64,000 nt of DNA from Prevotella sp. UBA4217 (GCA_002379425.1 DFTH01000003.1:62627-126626); one strand, 5' to 3'. Counted from the stretch's first letter, positions 8,363-18,595 are shown. Numbers and translations are program-made. The notes: generated from the letters alone by a model not told the origin.

Positions 8363-9690
8363 AAACTTCTTGCCAGTTCCTTGAATTGTTCTCCGCGGTC
8401 CTCCATGTTCTTGAAAAGGTCGAACGAGGCGCAGCAAGGTGAGAGAAGGACGGTCTCACCCGGCTTGGCCATCTCATAGCAAGCCTTCATGCATTCCTTC
8501 ATCGAGTGGGTGTCGCGCACGGGGATGCCCATATTGTCGAAATTGTCGTGCAACTTCTGGTTGTCGGCGCCAAGATAGACGATGCCAGAGCATTTTTCCC
8601 TTACCAGCGGCTTGATGGGCTCGTAGTCGTTGCCTTTATCCTTGCCACCGATGATGAGGATGACCTTTGTCTTCATGGCCTCCAGGGCATACCAGCATGC
8701 ATCGACATTAGTAGCCTTCGAGTCGTTGATATATTGTACACCGCGTACCACACAGACCTTCTCCAGACGGTGCTCCACACCGGGGAAGTCGCTAAGGCTC
8801 TTGCGGATCTCTTCTTTCTTGATACCTGCCACGTCGGAGGCGATACCTGCGGCGAGGGAGTTGTAGATGTTATGCTTGCCCGTCAGACTGAGGCTCTCTT
8901 GTTCCATGTTAAACGGCTCGGGCTTCTCAATCTTATACTGGCCTTCCTCAATATAGCCGATCACCCCTTTCTCTTTCAGTTCGGAGAAAGGATATTGTAC
9001 GGCCTGGATGTCGTACTTCTTTAACTCGCGCTGGATGATGGGATCATCGGCCCAGTAGATGAAGGCATCCTGAGGTGTCTGGTTCTGGATAATACGCATC
9101 TTCGCATCCACGTAGTTCTGCATCTCGAAACCGTAGCGATCGAGGTGGTCGGGCGTGATGTTCAGCAGGATGGCGATGTTGGCGCGGAAGTCATACATAT
9201 TGTCCAACTGGAAGGAACTGAGTTCGATGATATAGTATTCATGTGGGTCCTCAGCCACTTGCAGGGCGAGTGAGTTACCGATGTTTCCCGCCAGTCCGGC
9301 ATCATAGCCGGCCTCCTTGAAGATATGGTAGATCAGGGAGGTCGTAGTGGTCTTACCATTCGATCCCGTGATGCAGATCATCTTCGAGTTGGTGTATCGG
9401 CCAGCGAATTCGATCTCACTGATGATATGGATGCCTTTCTCCTTGATCTTGACAATCATCGGAGCCGTGTCGGGGATGCCGGGACTCTTAATGATCTCGT
9501 CGGCATTCAGGATTTTTTCTTCCGTATGGTGCCCCTCTTCCCACTCGATATGGCGGTCGTCAAGCATCATCTTGTACTTGTCGGCAATCTTCGACATGTC
9601 GGACACGAACACGTCGAAGCCTTCTTTCTTAGCGAGGACGGCGGCTCCAGCGCCGCTCTCTCCTGCTCCTAATATTACGATTCTTTTCAT
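8359..9690 (-). CDS. murD: UDP-N-acetylmuramoylalanine--D-glutamate ligase
   Basis: Cytoplasmic Mur ligase adding D-glutamate to UDP-MurNAc-L-Ala. The 443-residue protein opens with 'VILGAGESGAGAAVLAKKEG', has the ATP loop 'TGSNGKTTTTSLIYHI' near residue 110, 'NITPDHLDRYG', and the C-terminal 'GVEHRLEKV...NDSKATNVDA' that binds ATP and substrate. It is 3 nt after mraY and overlaps ftsW by 4 nt. All expected motifs are present. Confidence 0.97.
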   Translation of the reverse strand: MKRIVILGAGESGAGAAVLAKKEGFDVFVSDMSKIADKYKMMLDDRHIEWEEGHHTEEKILNADEIIKSPGIPDTAPMIVKIKEKGIHIISEIEFAGRYTNSKMICITGSNGKTTTTSLIYHIFKEAGYDAGLAGNIGNSLALQVAEDPHEYYIIELSSFQLDNMYDFRANIAILLNITPDHLDRYGFEMQNYVDAKMRIIQNQTPQDAFIYWADDPIIQRELKKYDIQAVQYPFSELKEKGVIGYIEEGQYKIEKPEPFNMEQESLSLTGKHNIYNSLAAGIASDVAGIKKEEIRKSLSDFPGVEHRLEKVCVVRGVQYINDSKATNVDACWYALEAMKTKVILIIGGKDKGNDYEPIKPLVREKCSGIVYLGADNQKLHDNFDNMGIPVRDTHSMKECMKACYEMAKPGETVLLSPCCASFDLFKNMEDRGEQFKELARSL

Positions 9691-9693
9691 ATT

Positions 9694-10962
9694 CTATCGC
9701 ATCTTCAAGGTGATAATCGTCAGTGCCGCCAGGATAATGGTGGTAATCCAGAAGCGGATGGTAATCTTTGACTCATGGAACGGACGGTGGGGCCAGCTCT
9801 TCAGGATATAGGTGCTGGTGGCGTCCAACTGGGAGTCGAGTTTACGGAAAGTGTCGTGGATCGGCGTCGCCCGGAACACGCGGACACGCTTGCCTTTCCG
9901 TTTTTGTATCTTGAACCACTGGGTCTGTATGATCACGCTCAGGCTTTCCACGAAGAAGATGCCGCAGAGGATAGGCAACAACAGTTCCTTGTGGATGATG
10001 ACGGCACAGACACCGATGATACCGCCAATGGTTAGAGAGCCGGTGTCGCCCATAAACACCTGAGCCGGGAAGGCGTTGTACCAGAGGAAACCGATCATGG
10101 CTCCCACGAATGCACAAAGGAAGATCGCAAGTTCCTCAGAGTGGGGGATATACATGATGTCGAAATACGAGGCATAGCCGATGTGGGACGACACATAGGC
10201 CAGGATTCCCAAGGCGACGCCAATGATGGCGGAGTTACCAGCACACATGCCATCCATACCGTCGTTGAGGTTGGCACCGTTCGACACAGCCGTCACCACG
10301 AGGATAGTCATCAGTACAAACAGCACCCATCCTGCTGCTACCGCATATTTGCCGCAGAATCCCATGACCTTCGAGTAGTTCAGGTTGTGGTTCTTGATGA
10401 ATGGGATGGTGGTCTGCAACGACTTTACCGCCTCCTTCTTATGCTTCACGACGATTTCCTGCTCCTGTTGCACATTGACGTTCTCGCGTACGAGTACGTC
10501 CGGACTCAGCCAGAGCGTCAGTCCTACGATGAAGCCGATGCTTATCTGGCCAATGATCTTGTACTTACCCTTCAACCCGTCTTTATTGCGCTTGAATATC
10601 TTGATATAGTCGTCGAGGAATCCTAAGAATCCGAGCCAGACGGTAGTGGCGATCATCAGGATCAGGTAGGTGTTGCGTATGCGTCCTAACAGAATGACGG
10701 GTACGAGGATGCTCACAATGATGATAATGCCACCCATGGTGGGTACGCCTTTCTTCTCTACACCGAAGGGATCGATACTGGGATCGCGCTCCGTCTCGAA
10801 GATCTTCCTGCGTTTCATCCATTTGATGAACCGTTCGCCGAACCAGGCTGAGATCAATAGTGACAATATCAGCGTCAGCAGGGCGCGGAAAGAGATATAG
10901 GACCACATGTGTGACCCTGGGATATCGTATTGGTCAAGGAATCTGAACAGATAATATAGCAT
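9694..10962 (-). CDS. mraY: Phospho-MurNAc-pentapeptide transferase
   Basis: Polytopic membrane enzyme that moves phospho-MurNAc-pentapeptide to undecaprenyl phosphate, making lipid I. The 422-residue sequence contains 'KKGVPTMGGIIII', 'FLGFLDDYIKIFKRNKDGL', the catalytic 'NGANLNDGMDGM' and 'FMGDTGSLTIGGIIG', and the cytosolic histidine region 'RVFRATPIHDTF'. At 422 residues it is longer than the roughly 360 of the E. coli enzyme; an insertion around residues 165-195, rich in Gln, Lys and Glu, accounts for most of this and is typical of Bacteroidetes. Confidence 0.96.
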   Translation of the reverse strand: MLYYLFRFLDQYDIPGSHMWSYISFRALLTLILSLLISAWFGERFIKWMKRRKIFETERDPSIDPFGVEKKGVPTMGGIIIIVSILVPVILLGRIRNTYLILMIATTVWLGFLGFLDDYIKIFKRNKDGLKGKYKIIGQISIGFIVGLTLWLSPDVLVRENVNVQQEQEIVVKHKKEAVKSLQTTIPFIKNHNLNYSKVMGFCGKYAVAAGWVLFVLMTILVVTAVSNGANLNDGMDGMCAGNSAIIGVALGILAYVSSHIGYASYFDIMYIPHSEELAIFLCAFVGAMIGFLWYNAFPAQVFMGDTGSLTIGGIIGVCAVIIHKELLLPILCGIFFVESLSVIIQTQWFKIQKRKGKRVRVFRATPIHDTFRKLDSQLDATSTYILKSWPHRPFHESKITIRFWITTIILAALTIITLKMR

Positions 10963-10973
10963 GGCTCCGCAAA

Positions 10974-12425
10974 TTATGAATTGAATATTTCTCTTACGAC
11001 TTCCTTATCATCGAAATGGTGCTTCACACCCTGGATTTCCTGATAGTCCTCATGTCCTTTGCCGGCAATGAGGATGACATCCCCCTTCTCGGCCATCATA
11101 CATGCCGTGCGAATGGCTTCGCGACGATCAACGATACTGATCACTTTCTTCATCTGTTTCTGGTCTAACCCCGCCAGCATGTCATTGATGATATCCTGGG
11201 GCTCCTCGAAACGGGGGTTGTCGCTGGTGATGATCACCTTGTCACTCTGCTTCACAGCCTCCTGCGCCATCAGCGGGCGCTTACCCTTGTCCCGGTTTCC
11301 GCCAGCCCCACAGACGGTGATGACTTTCCCCTTCCCGTTCAGCACTTCGTGGATGGCATTGAGCACATTCTCCAAGGCATCGGGCGTATGGGCATAATCG
11401 ACGATGGCGGTGTAGCCTTCTGGTGAGCGGATGGGTTCCAGGCGGCCATTGACGCTCTTCAGCGTACTCATGATGACGAGGATGTCCTCTGGCTTCTTAC
11501 CCAGCATCACGGCTGTGCCATAGACAGCAAGCAGGTTGCTGACATTGAACTTGCCAATAAACTGCACGCCGACTTCCTTTCCGTTGATATCCAGATACAT
11601 GCCCTCGAAATGACATTCGATGATCTTGGCCTTGAAGTCGGCCATCGTGCGGGTAGAATAGGTCTTGATCTGCGCCTTGCAGTTCTGCACCATCACTGCC
11701 CCGTTCTTATCGTCGGCATTCGTGATGGCGAAGGCGTTCTTGCTAAGTCCGTCGAAAAAGGCTTTCTTGGCTTCCCTATAGTTCTCGAACGTGCCGTGGT
11801 AGTCCAGGTGGTCGCGTGTCAGATTGGTGAAGATGCCGCCGGCAAAGGATAGTCCGCCGATGCGCTTCTGGGCGATGGCATGGCTGGAGCATTCCATGAA
11901 GGCGTATTCACAGCCTGCCTCTACCATCTGTGCCAGCAGTTGGTTCAGTTCTATCGGGTCGGGCGTGGTGTGGTCGGCTGGGATTGCCTTGTCCTCAATA
12001 TAGTTGCAGACAGTGGAGAGCAGACCGCATTTGTGGCCGAACTTACGGAACATATTATATAATAAGGTGGCGATCGTGGTCTTGCCGTTAGTACCTGTCA
12101 CGCCGACGAGTCTCAGATGTCTTGACGGGTCACCGTAGAACTGTGTAGCGACCTCGCCTACGCAGTCCTCTGTCGATTCCACCGCGATATAGGTTACTCC
12201 AGGGGTACGCTTGGTGGGCAGACTTTCACAGAGGATGGCGCAAGCCCCCTGCTCGATGGCTTTGTTGATAAACCGGTGCCCGTCTGTTTGTGTACCAGGA
12301 ACGGCCACGAAGAGGTGGTCAGCCTCTATACGGCGGGAGTCGATGTTGACACCCTTGATCTCTACCTCAGCATCACCGATGAGGTTTAGTACTTCGACAT
12401 TCTTCAGTAACTCCTTTAGTTTCAT
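10974..12425 (-). CDS. murE: UDP-MurNAc-tripeptide synthetase MurE
   Basis: Mur ligase adding the third amino acid to UDP-MurNAc-L-Ala-D-Glu. The 483-residue protein has the ATP loop '[18 protein letters not shown]' near 110, '[16 protein letters not shown]', '[13 protein letters not shown]' and the substrate-selecting '[12 protein letters not shown]', where the DNPR motif points to meso-diaminopimelate rather than lysine. It lies 13 nt after ftsI and 11 nt before mraY. DAP specificity is inferred from DNPR. Confidence 0.97.
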   Translation of the reverse strand: MKLKELLKNVEVLNLIGDAEVEIKGVNIDSRRIEADHLFVAVPGTQTDGHRFINKAIEQGACAILCESLPTKRTPGVTYIAVESTEDCVGEVATQFYGDPSRHLRLVGVTGTNGKTTIATLLYNMFRKFGHKCGLLSTVCNYIEDKAIPADHTTPDPIELNQLLAQMVEAGCEYAFMECSSHAIAQKRIGGLSFAGGIFTNLTRDHLDYHGTFENYREAKKAFFDGLSKNAFAITNADDKNGAVMVQNCKAQIKTYSTRTMADFKAKIIECHFEGMYLDINGKEVGVQFIGKFNVSNLLAVYGTAVMLGKKPEDILVIMSTLKSVNGRLEPIRSPEGYTAIVDYAHTPDALENVLNAIHEVLNGKGKVITVCGAGGNRDKGKRPLMAQEAVKQSDKVIITSDNPRFEEPQDIINDMLAGLDQKQMKKVISIVDRREAIRTACMMAEKGDVILIAGKGHEDYQEIQGVKHHFDDKEVVREIFNS

Positions 12426-12438
12426 ATTCTTGTTGTAT

Positions 12439-14634
12439 TTAGTTGTCTAACACCAGGTCACACACCATGCCCTGCCTGACGGCCGTACCGGCAAAGATGC
12501 TCTGTGACTTGACCTTGCCCCTGCCTCTGATCTTCGTCTTTACGCCGATGCTCTCTAAGAGATAGACAGCATCACTGGCACCCATGCCCGTGACATCAGG
12601 GACGATACCCTTGTTGTTCTTTGTCTGAGACAGTACCACGCTTTTCGCTTCCCTGTGAGCGCGGCCCCAGATGGGGTTCCCCTCTGTATAGGAGCCGTTC
12701 CAGGTATTGTCGGTCTTTACTCCCAGTTGGTTGAGTACATAATGTGCTGCCACCATGTCGCCGCCCTTCACGTCAGGAATGACGACGGATGAGGTGTCAC
12801 GGGCGTCATCTACACTGCGCTTGAGGTTCTGTGCCATCACACCTTCGGAGATATGGTGGAAGACCACGCCCGACATACCACCACCAGAGGCGGGCAGTCC
12901 TGACTTCTTCAGGCAGACGATACATGTGTAGCGCGGATTGTCGGCGGGGAAGTAACCTGCGAACGACAGCCAGTAGCGGGTAGTGCCGGAATGGTAACTG
13001 CCATACTGGTCGGCCACCTGAGCCGTACCAGTCTTTCCCGCTACCTTGAAGGACTTGGAGCCAGCCTTGCGTCCCAGTCCCTGACTGACCACATGTTCCA
13101 GGATGGTCTGCATCATCTTGATGGTCGCGGGCTTGGCTATCTGTTGCTTGAGGACGACAGGTTCAAACTCCCTGACGACCTGTCCGTCTTTCATCAGTTG
13201 CTTCACGAAGCGCGGCTGCATCATCTTGCCGTCGTTGGCGATGGCATTATAGAATGCTACCGTGTTGATGGGGGCTATCTGTGTCTCGTAGCCGATGCTC
13301 ATCCAGGGCAGGGTGGTCTTACTCCAGTATTTGGCACGGTCGGTGGTCTTTGTGTCAGGCATACGGATGTAGGGTGGGTGATAGCCCACAAGCGGGATTT
13401 TCAGGTCTTCGTGGATACCCACGCGATAGAGTCCCTGTACGTATTTCGTGGGGTTGCTGCCATAGAACTTGTCTATCACATAACTCACACCGATGTTGGA
13501 ACTGACTTCCAGGGCACGGGCGACATTGATGTCCTGATAGCCGCCACGACGCCAGTTATGGTCCTTCATCGGGCGTCCGTGCATCTCCATCACGCCACTG
13601 CCTGTGTGGATCACGAAGTTGGTGTCGTTGGGGATCACGCCGTCGTCGAGGGCCACCAGGAAGGAGGCTACCTTGAACACCGACCCAGGCTCACACCGAT
13701 AACTGATGGCATTGTTCACCATCTCATGGTACTCACCGTCGGCACCGCGCTGCATGTTGACGATGGCCTTTATATCGCCAGTCTTCACTTCCATGAGGAT
13801 GGCCACGCCCATCTCGCCGTTGATCTCTTTGAGTTCCTCAATGACGGCGCGTTCGGCCAGGTCCTGCATGCCTACGTCGATGGTCGTCACGATGTCATAG
13901 CCGTCGATAGGGTTCAGCACGGGGATGTCCATGTATTTGTTGAGCACCTTACGACGGTGCATCAGCCCGTTCGTGCCGCGCAGCAGTGAGTCGAATGATA
14001 GTTCAAGACCGTATTTGGCACTGTCCTTGGCGCCGAACATGTCGCCGACGGTGCGCTGGGCCAGGGAACCGAATGGGCGGCGACGCGAGTTGTACTCTTC
14101 CCAGTGGAATCCTCCCTTATAGACCGGCTCCTTGAAGATGGGCAGTTTGTGGACTTCACAGAAGGTGTTATAGTCGATGCGGCGGGGCCAGATTGCCCAG
14201 TGGCGGGCACCGATCTTGCCGTTTCTCTGTACCTTGTTGCGGCCTTCCAGCAGGAGTGCCTTGAATTCCTCGGCCGACTTTGTCGGGAAGATCTCGTTGA
14301 GCCCATGGCAGATCGTGTCTATCTTCTCGGCCCAGACGGAGTCGCGCCTGGCACGGCCCAGTGAGTCGTCTGCCCCGGCCTGGAAGTCCATAAAGATCTT
14401 ATACTCCGGGATGCTGCTGGCCATCAACTGGCCGTCGCAACTCAGGATGTTCCCACGGGCAGGCTTGACGCTGACGCTGTCGCGCTTCAGACGGTCGGCA
14501 ACCTGTGTCCAGTAGGTCTTCTTGGCAGTCATGATGTAGAGGGCCTTGCCTATCACGGCAAAACCGATTAATGTCATGACTACTGCGATGGCGAAGTAGC
14601 GGGGCATCACCTTGTCACTATTGAACTTGCTCAT
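12439..14634 (-). CDS. ftsI: Septal transpeptidase (class B PBP) with C-terminal PASTA repeats
   Basis: Monofunctional penicillin-binding protein that cross-links septal peptidoglycan; anchored by one membrane helix (about 12-34) with a periplasmic body. Of 731 residues, about 45-240 form the class B dimerisation domain ('[13 protein letters not shown]'). The transpeptidase has SxxK in 'EPGSVFKV', SxN in 'SSNIG' and 'KTGTA'. Two PASTA-like units close the protein (about 610-665 and 672-731, '[20 protein letters not shown]' and '[20 protein letters not shown]'). The PASTA tail recalls Gram-positive SpoVD/PBP2x but is usual in Bacteroidetes FtsI. Confidence 0.95.
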   Translation of the reverse strand: MSKFNSDKVMPRYFAIAVVMTLIGFAVIGKALYIMTAKKTYWTQVADRLKRDSVSVKPARGNILSCDGQLMASSIPEYKIFMDFQAGADDSLGRARRDSVWAEKIDTICHGLNEIFPTKSAEEFKALLLEGRNKVQRNGKIGARHWAIWPRRIDYNTFCEVHKLPIFKEPVYKGGFHWEEYNSRRRPFGSLAQRTVGDMFGAKDSAKYGLELSFDSLLRGTNGLMHRRKVLNKYMDIPVLNPIDGYDIVTTIDVGMQDLAERAVIEELKEINGEMGVAILMEVKTGDIKAIVNMQRGADGEYHEMVNNAISYRCEPGSVFKVASFLVALDDGVIPNDTNFVIHTGSGVMEMHGRPMKDHNWRRGGYQDINVARALEVSSNIGVSYVIDKFYGSNPTKYVQGLYRVGIHEDLKIPLVGYHPPYIRMPDTKTTDRAKYWSKTTLPWMSIGYETQIAPINTVAFYNAIANDGKMMQPRFVKQLMKDGQVVREFEPVVLKQQIAKPATIKMMQTILEHVVSQGLGRKAGSKSFKVAGKTGTAQVADQYGSYHSGTTRYWLSFAGYFPADNPRYTCIVCLKKSGLPASGGGMSGVVFHHISEGVMAQNLKRSVDDARDTSSVVIPDVKGGDMVAAHYVLNQLGVKTDNTWNGSYTEGNPIWGRAHREAKSVVLSQTKNNKGIVPDVTGMGASDAVYLLESIGVKTKIRGRGKVKSQSIFAGTAVRQGMVCDLVLDN

Positions 14635-14643
14635 TCCGTCTTC

Positions 14644-15150
14644 TTATTCGGGTACATATATTATATAGGGGGGCTGGTCTGGTATGTGGAGCAGACTGTC
14701 CTTGTTTTGCTTCAGGGCATCCAGCACATGGCTCTCGCGGCACTTCTCCGTCAGCGTGCTGGAACAGGAGAGGGCTTTGTACTTGGCATCGAGCAGTTCC
14801 TTCTCCAGTTTATCGATGGCGATCAGGTCCTGCTGGCACTGGTAGCGGATGGCCACGTAGGCGATGCAGAAAACGACCAGGAGCACGAAGAGCCATATCT
14901 GGCGGCGCACCATCTCTGCCGACAGGAAGTCGCCGCCGAGGATGGTCCTCAGTGTCATGCTCGGCGTCAGTTTCGGATCCTCTTCCTTGGCCTTCTCCTT
15001 GATCAGTTGGATGGTCTTCTTGGCCTGCTCCTTCATCTCGGCAGCCTCTTCCTTGAGGCTCACCTCGTCAGGCTGTGGCTTTCCCTCAACAGCAGGTTCC
15101 TCGTCCACCGTCTGCTCAAACTCCAGTTCTATGTCTTTTTCCTTACTCAT
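14644..15150 (-). CDS. FtsL-like bitopic division protein
   Basis: A 168-residue protein in the ftsL position between rsmH (8-nt overlap) and ftsI (9-nt gap). It has an acidic/charged cytoplasmic region of about 80 residues, one membrane helix near 85-102 ('IWLFVLLVVFCIAYVAI') and a short periplasmic coiled-coil-like part ('QQDLIAIDKLEKELLDAKYK'). That topology matches the FtsL/FtsB-like scaffold of the divisome. The long cytoplasmic extension is a Bacteroidetes feature. Sequence conservation in this family is weak, so the call rests mainly on position and topology. Confidence 0.8.
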   Translation of the reverse strand: MSKEKDIELEFEQTVDEEPAVEGKPQPDEVSLKEEAAEMKEQAKKTIQLIKEKAKEEDPKLTPSMTLRTILGGDFLSAEMVRRQIWLFVLLVVFCIAYVAIRYQCQQDLIAIDKLEKELLDAKYKALSCSSTLTEKCRESHVLDALKQNKDSLLHIPDQPPYIIYVPE

Positions 15151-16069
15151 TACTTTCTACCTTTTCTGCTATCCTCAGTTTGGCACTCCTGCTTCGGGGG
15201 TTTCGCTGCAGTTCATCGTCATCTGGTACGATCACCTTGCTGTTGACCTGCCTGAAGGGTGCTTTCGTCCTTCCGAAGAAATCCTTGTCGATCTTGCCTT
15301 CGGCATTGCCTGCCTTCATGAAGTTCTTGACGATACGGTCTTCCAGCGAGTGATAGGTGATGACGGAGAGCCGTCCGCCATCGCAGAGTGACTCCTTGGC
15401 CCCATTGAGCATTTCCTTCAGTGCATCCATCTCGTGGTTCACCTCGATGCGGAGTGCCTGAAACAGTTTGGCCGCATCCTTCTTCTCGCGCCCGCTCTGC
15501 AGCAGAGTCTCCGTCAGTTGCAGCAGTTGGCCCGTCATGGTGATGGGCTCCTCCTGGCGTGCCTTCACGATGGTGGCAGCGATCTTCCGGGCGTTCTTCA
15601 GTTCTCCGTAGATATAGAAGATGTCGGCCAACTGCTCCTCGTCGTAGTCGTTGAGTATCTTGGCTGCCGTCATCCCTGCCCGCTTGTTCATCCGCATGTC
15701 GAGGGGGGCCTCGAAGCGGAAGGAGAACCCGCGCGTCTCGTCGTCCAAGTGGTGGCTGGAGACACCGAGGTCTGCCAGCAGGCCGTCGATCTTCTCCACA
15801 CCGTAGTATCGCAACCAGTTGCGGAGGTATCTGAAGTTGCTCCTGACAAACGTGAACCTGTCGTCGTCGAGGATGTTCTTCTCCGCATCCTCATCCTGGT
15901 CGAAACTGTACAGGTGGCCCTTCTTGCCCAGTCGCCTGAGGATCTCCCGGCTATGGCCGCCGCCGCCGAAAGTGACATCTACATAAACGCCGTCGGGCTT
16001 GATGTCAAGCCCGTCGATGCTCTCCTGGAGGAGTACTGGTTGGTGATATGTCTCGGCGGTCGTGATCAT
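15143..16069 (-). CDS. rsmH: 16S rRNA (cytosine1402-N4)-methyltransferase
   Basis: SAM-dependent enzyme methylating C1402 of 16S rRNA (formerly MraW). The 308-residue sequence has 'YHQPVLLQESIDGL', the SAM loop 'DVTFGGGGHSREIL', 'DGLLADLGVSSHHLD' and the C-terminal 'ALRIEVNHEMDAL' and 'GGRLSVITYHSLEDRIVKNF', all family signatures. Its ATG overlaps the mraZ stop by 4 nt. Function has no direct link to division, but the gene is a fixed member of dcw clusters. Confidence 0.97.
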   Translation of the reverse strand: MITTAETYHQPVLLQESIDGLDIKPDGVYVDVTFGGGGHSREILRRLGKKGHLYSFDQDEDAEKNILDDDRFTFVRSNFRYLRNWLRYYGVEKIDGLLADLGVSSHHLDDETRGFSFRFEAPLDMRMNKRAGMTAAKILNDYDEEQLADIFYIYGELKNARKIAATIVKARQEEPITMTGQLLQLTETLLQSGREKKDAAKLFQALRIEVNHEMDALKEMLNGAKESLCDGGRLSVITYHSLEDRIVKNFMKAGNAEGKIDKDFFGRTKAPFRQVNSKVIVPDDDELQRNPRSRSAKLRIAEKVESNE

Positions 16070-16521
16070 AGGGCATCGCTGGTGTTCATGATATTCTCAA
16101 ATTCTACCCCGAACTCCTCATCCGTCTTCAGCGTCTGGGCCAGATTCTTCGGCGACCAGATCTCTATGGTGTCGTCCATCCCGATAAACTGGATGTCCTG
16201 GTCGATTTCCGCCATCTTCTGAAGACGTTTGGAAATCAGGAAACGGCCGTTGCCGTCGAGGCTGACTACCTCGGCCTCTGATACGAACTGGCGGAACATC
16301 TGCTGGTGGGCCTGTTTCCATGGGCGGAGTTGCGCCTTCAGCATGTCCAGCCGGGCATTCCATACGCTCTCAGGATAGAGCACCAGACATTTCTGGAAGA
16401 CATCCCTGCGCAGCACGAGGTTCTCGTCGCCTGATGCCTGGAGCACCTTGCGGAAAACGGCTGGCAGGAAGGCCCTTCCCTTCACATCAGTCTTGGCTTC
16501 TATATTACCTAAAAAGCGCAT
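16066..16521 (-). CDS. mraZ: MraZ, transcriptional regulator of the dcw cluster
   Basis: First gene of the cluster. MraZ is an AbrB-like DNA-binding protein which in other bacteria binds repeats upstream of its own operon. The 151 residues hold two tandem copies of the fold, each with the DxxGR-type signature: 'KTDVKGRAFLPAVFRKVL' near residue 10 and 'SLDGNGRFLISKRLQKMA' near 85. The 218-bp upstream region is very AT-rich. I do not see a clear array of the TGGGN repeats known as MraZ operators elsewhere. Confidence 0.94.
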   Translation of the reverse strand: MRFLGNIEAKTDVKGRAFLPAVFRKVLQASGDENLVLRRDVFQKCLVLYPESVWNARLDMLKAQLRPWKQAHQQMFRQFVSEAEVVSLDGNGRFLISKRLQKMAEIDQDIQFIGMDDTIEIWSPKNLAQTLKTDEEFGVEFENIMNTSDAL

Positions 16522-16739
16522 ACGTACATCATATATATGATTTCGGTTACAAAATTATATAAAATTCCCCCACATTCCTCCACTTTTCCCCACTTTTTTT
16601 TGATTTTAACTTTATTTATTGATTTATCTTCCTTGCGACAATGAAATATTTTTTAAAAGAAATAAATTCTTCGATATTTTTGCTCAGAATTGAAAGAAAT
16701 GTGCTATTTTTGCACCTCGTTAGAATTTAACACCAAATC
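16522..16739. promoter_or_regulatory. Divergent promoter region between mraZ and the acyltransferase pair
   Basis: This AT-rich gap separates two divergent units. On the minus strand TAATTTTG (16550-16557) lies about 29 nt before the mraZ ATG. On the plus strand TATTTTTG occurs at 16675-16682 and at 16705-16712; the second is 27 nt before the ATG at 16740. A TTTG at 16679-16682 precedes it by 22 nt, slightly longer than the 20 nt seen at the best promoters here. A C-rich stretch (16567-16592, 'CCCCCACATTCCTCCAC') is unexplained. Confidence 0.5.
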
Positions 16740-17564
16740 ATGACTACAGTCACAGAGAAAACGATAGACATCGACAAGATTCTGGAAGGGAAGATGGGGG
16801 CGAAGGCCAAGTATGTGCCGCGCCCCTTGGTGGGCTGGTTGAAGCGTATTGCCCATCAGAACGACGTGAATGCCTTCTTGTGGGACAGTCGCGACAAGAC
16901 GGGGGTCGAGTGGCTTGAAGAATGTGTCAGGTACCTTGACATGACGCTGAACGTGGTGGGGAAGGAGAATCTGCCTGCCCCTGACGACGGGCGACTATAC
17001 ACCTTCGTCAGCAATCACCCGTTGGGCGGACAGGACGGCGTGGCGCTCGGCGCCATCGTCGGGCGGCACTACGACGGCCGCTTCCGCTATCTGGTCAACG
17101 ACCTGCTGATGAACCTCCCGGGACTGGCTCCCCTCTGCATTCCCATCAACAAGACGGGCAGCCAGAGCCGCAACTTCCCTGCGATGGTGGAGGCTGGCTT
17201 CCAGAGCGACAACCACATGCTGATGTTCCCTGCGGGCATCTGTTCCCGTAAGCATCAGGGAGTCATCGCTGACATCCCCTGGAAGAAGACCTTTATTTCC
17301 AAGAGCGTGGAGTATAAGCGCGACGTGGTGCCCATCCATTTCAGTGGGCAGAACAGCCGTTTCTTCTACCGTCTGGCCAATTTCAGCGACAGGTTCCTGC
17401 CGTTTAATCTGGCGATGCTCTTCCTGGTCGATGAAATGTACAAAAACGTGCACAAGACTTTCGAGGTGAAGATTGGCAAGCCTATTCCCTGGCAGACTTT
17501 CGACAAGAGCAAGACCCCTGTGGAGTGGGCACAATACGTCAGGGAAAAAGTCTATTCCCTATAG
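16740..17564 (+). CDS. glsA: PlsC-like O-acyltransferase, probable glycine-lipid O-acyltransferase
   Basis: A 274-residue acyltransferase of the lysophosphatidate-acyltransferase superfamily. The catalytic block is 'VSNHPLGGQDG' near residue 92, followed by 'PINKTGSQSRN' and 'MFPAGICSRK', the counterpart of the FPEG substrate motif. His and Asp of the usual HX4D motif are here five residues apart (HX5D). It is paired with a GNAT gene 38 nt downstream; in Bacteroides thetaiotaomicron such a pair (GlsB/GlsA) makes acylated glycine lipids. From that I infer transfer of a second acyl chain to N-acyl-glycine at the inner membrane. A general 1-acylglycerol-3-phosphate acyltransferase is the alternative. 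Confidence 0.65.
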   Translation: MTTVTEKTIDIDKILEGKMGAKAKYVPRPLVGWLKRIAHQNDVNAFLWDSRDKTGVEWLEECVRYLDMTLNVVGKENLPAPDDGRLYTFVSNHPLGGQDGVALGAIVGRHYDGRFRYLVNDLLMNLPGLAPLCIPINKTGSQSRNFPAMVEAGFQSDNHMLMFPAGICSRKHQGVIADIPWKKTFISKSVEYKRDVVPIHFSGQNSRFFYRLANFSDRFLPFNLAMLFLVDEMYKNVHKTFEVKIGKPIPWQTFDKSKTPVEWAQYVREKVYSL

Positions 17565-17602
17565 TTAATCCGTCAACCCCCTTATTACCTTTCCCAAAAA
17601 CA

Positions 17603-18595
17603 ATGGAACAAGACATCATCCAGCCCATCGACAAGGCAATCCTCAAGAGTGAACTGACACCAGAGCGTCAACTTCGCATGACCAACAAGAGCCACAACGA
17701 GATCTACATCATTACCGCCCATAATGCGCCCAACGTGATGAAGGAGATAGGCCGTCTGCGCGAAATAGCCTTCCGTGAGGCCGGAGGAGGTACGGGTAAG
17801 GCCATGGATATCGATGAATTCGACATTTGTGAGAACTGTTACAAGCAGTTGATCGTATGGAACCCAGAGGCTGAGGAGATTATCGGCGGCTATCGCTATC
17901 TGGAGGGTACGGAATGGGAGATGGATGAGAAAGGACAGCCGAAGTTGGCCACCAGCCACATGTTCCACTTCTCGGAAAAGTTCCTGAAGGACTATATGCC
18001 CTACACCATCGAACTGGGGCGCTCGTTCGTGTCGCTGCCCTACCAGAGCAGTCGCATGGGAGCCAAGAGCCTCTTCGCGCTCGACAACCTATGGGACGGA
18101 CTGGGGGCACTGATCGTCATCAAGCCCAATGTGCGCTACTTCTTCGGAAAGTTTACCATGTACCCCTCTTATATCCGTCGAGGTCGCGATATGATTCTCT
18201 ATTTCCTCCACAAGCACTTTGCTGACAAGGAGAAACTGATTATACCGATGAAACCGCTGGAAATCGAGACTGACCCCAAGGAACTGGAACAACTCTTCTG
18301 CCAGGAAAACTTCCGCGAGGACTATCGCATCCTGAATGCGGAGATACGCAAACTGGGCTATAATATCCCGCCGCTGGTGAATGCCTATATGAACCTCTCG
18401 CCCACAATGAAACTCTTTGGCACGGCCATCAACTATGGCTTCGGCGACGTAGAGGAGACGGGTATCCTGATAGACGTCAACGAGATTCTCGCTGAGAAGC
18501 GCGTGCGCCACATCGACTCCTTCATCAAGGAGCATCCCGAGGCGCTGAAGATCACCAGTGGTGCCAATAAGGTGATCTACAAGGAGAAGAAATAA
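17603..18595 (+). CDS. glsB: GNAT-fold N-acyltransferase, probable glycine N-acyltransferase
   Basis: I start at the ATG 17603 ('MEQDIIQPIDKAIL', 330 residues); an upstream GTG would add an implausible leader. The sequence matches the OlsB/hemolysin-like GNAT group ('REIAFREAGGGTGKAMDIDEFD', 'VWNPEAEEIIGGYRYL', 'ELGRSFVSLPYQ'). In this group the enzyme moves a 3-hydroxy-acyl chain from acyl carrier protein to an amino acid amine. Together with the preceding O-acyltransferase it forms a likely glycine-lipid pathway, membrane lipids known in Bacteroides. The assignment comes from family resemblance and pairing; ornithine as acceptor cannot be excluded. Confidence 0.65.
   Translation: MEQDIIQPIDKAILKSELTPERQLRMTNKSHNEIYIITAHNAPNVMKEIGRLREIAFREAGGGTGKAMDIDEFDICENCYKQLIVWNPEAEEIIGGYRYLEGTEWEMDEKGQPKLATSHMFHFSEKFLKDYMPYTIELGRSFVSLPYQSSRMGAKSLFALDNLWDGLGALIVIKPNVRYFFGKFTMYPSYIRRGRDMILYFLHKHFADKEKLIIPMKPLEIETDPKELEQLFCQENFREDYRILNAEIRKLGYNIPPLVNAYMNLSPTMKLFGTAINYGFGDVEETGILIDVNEILAEKRVRHIDSFIKEHPEALKITSGANKVIYKEKK

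Noticed and set aside
8363-8437. Upstream start for ftsW at 8437
   Set aside because: It would extend 75 nt into murD and lose the ATGA overlap; the added residues are not family-like.
12991-13989. 332-codon plus-strand frame over ftsI
   Set aside because: Antisense to the transpeptidase domain; the His/Val-rich translation is what reverse-strand codon bias produces.
16522-16739. MraZ operator repeats upstream of mraZ
   Set aside because: I could not find a regular set of TGGGN repeats; only AT-rich and C-rich tracts are visible.
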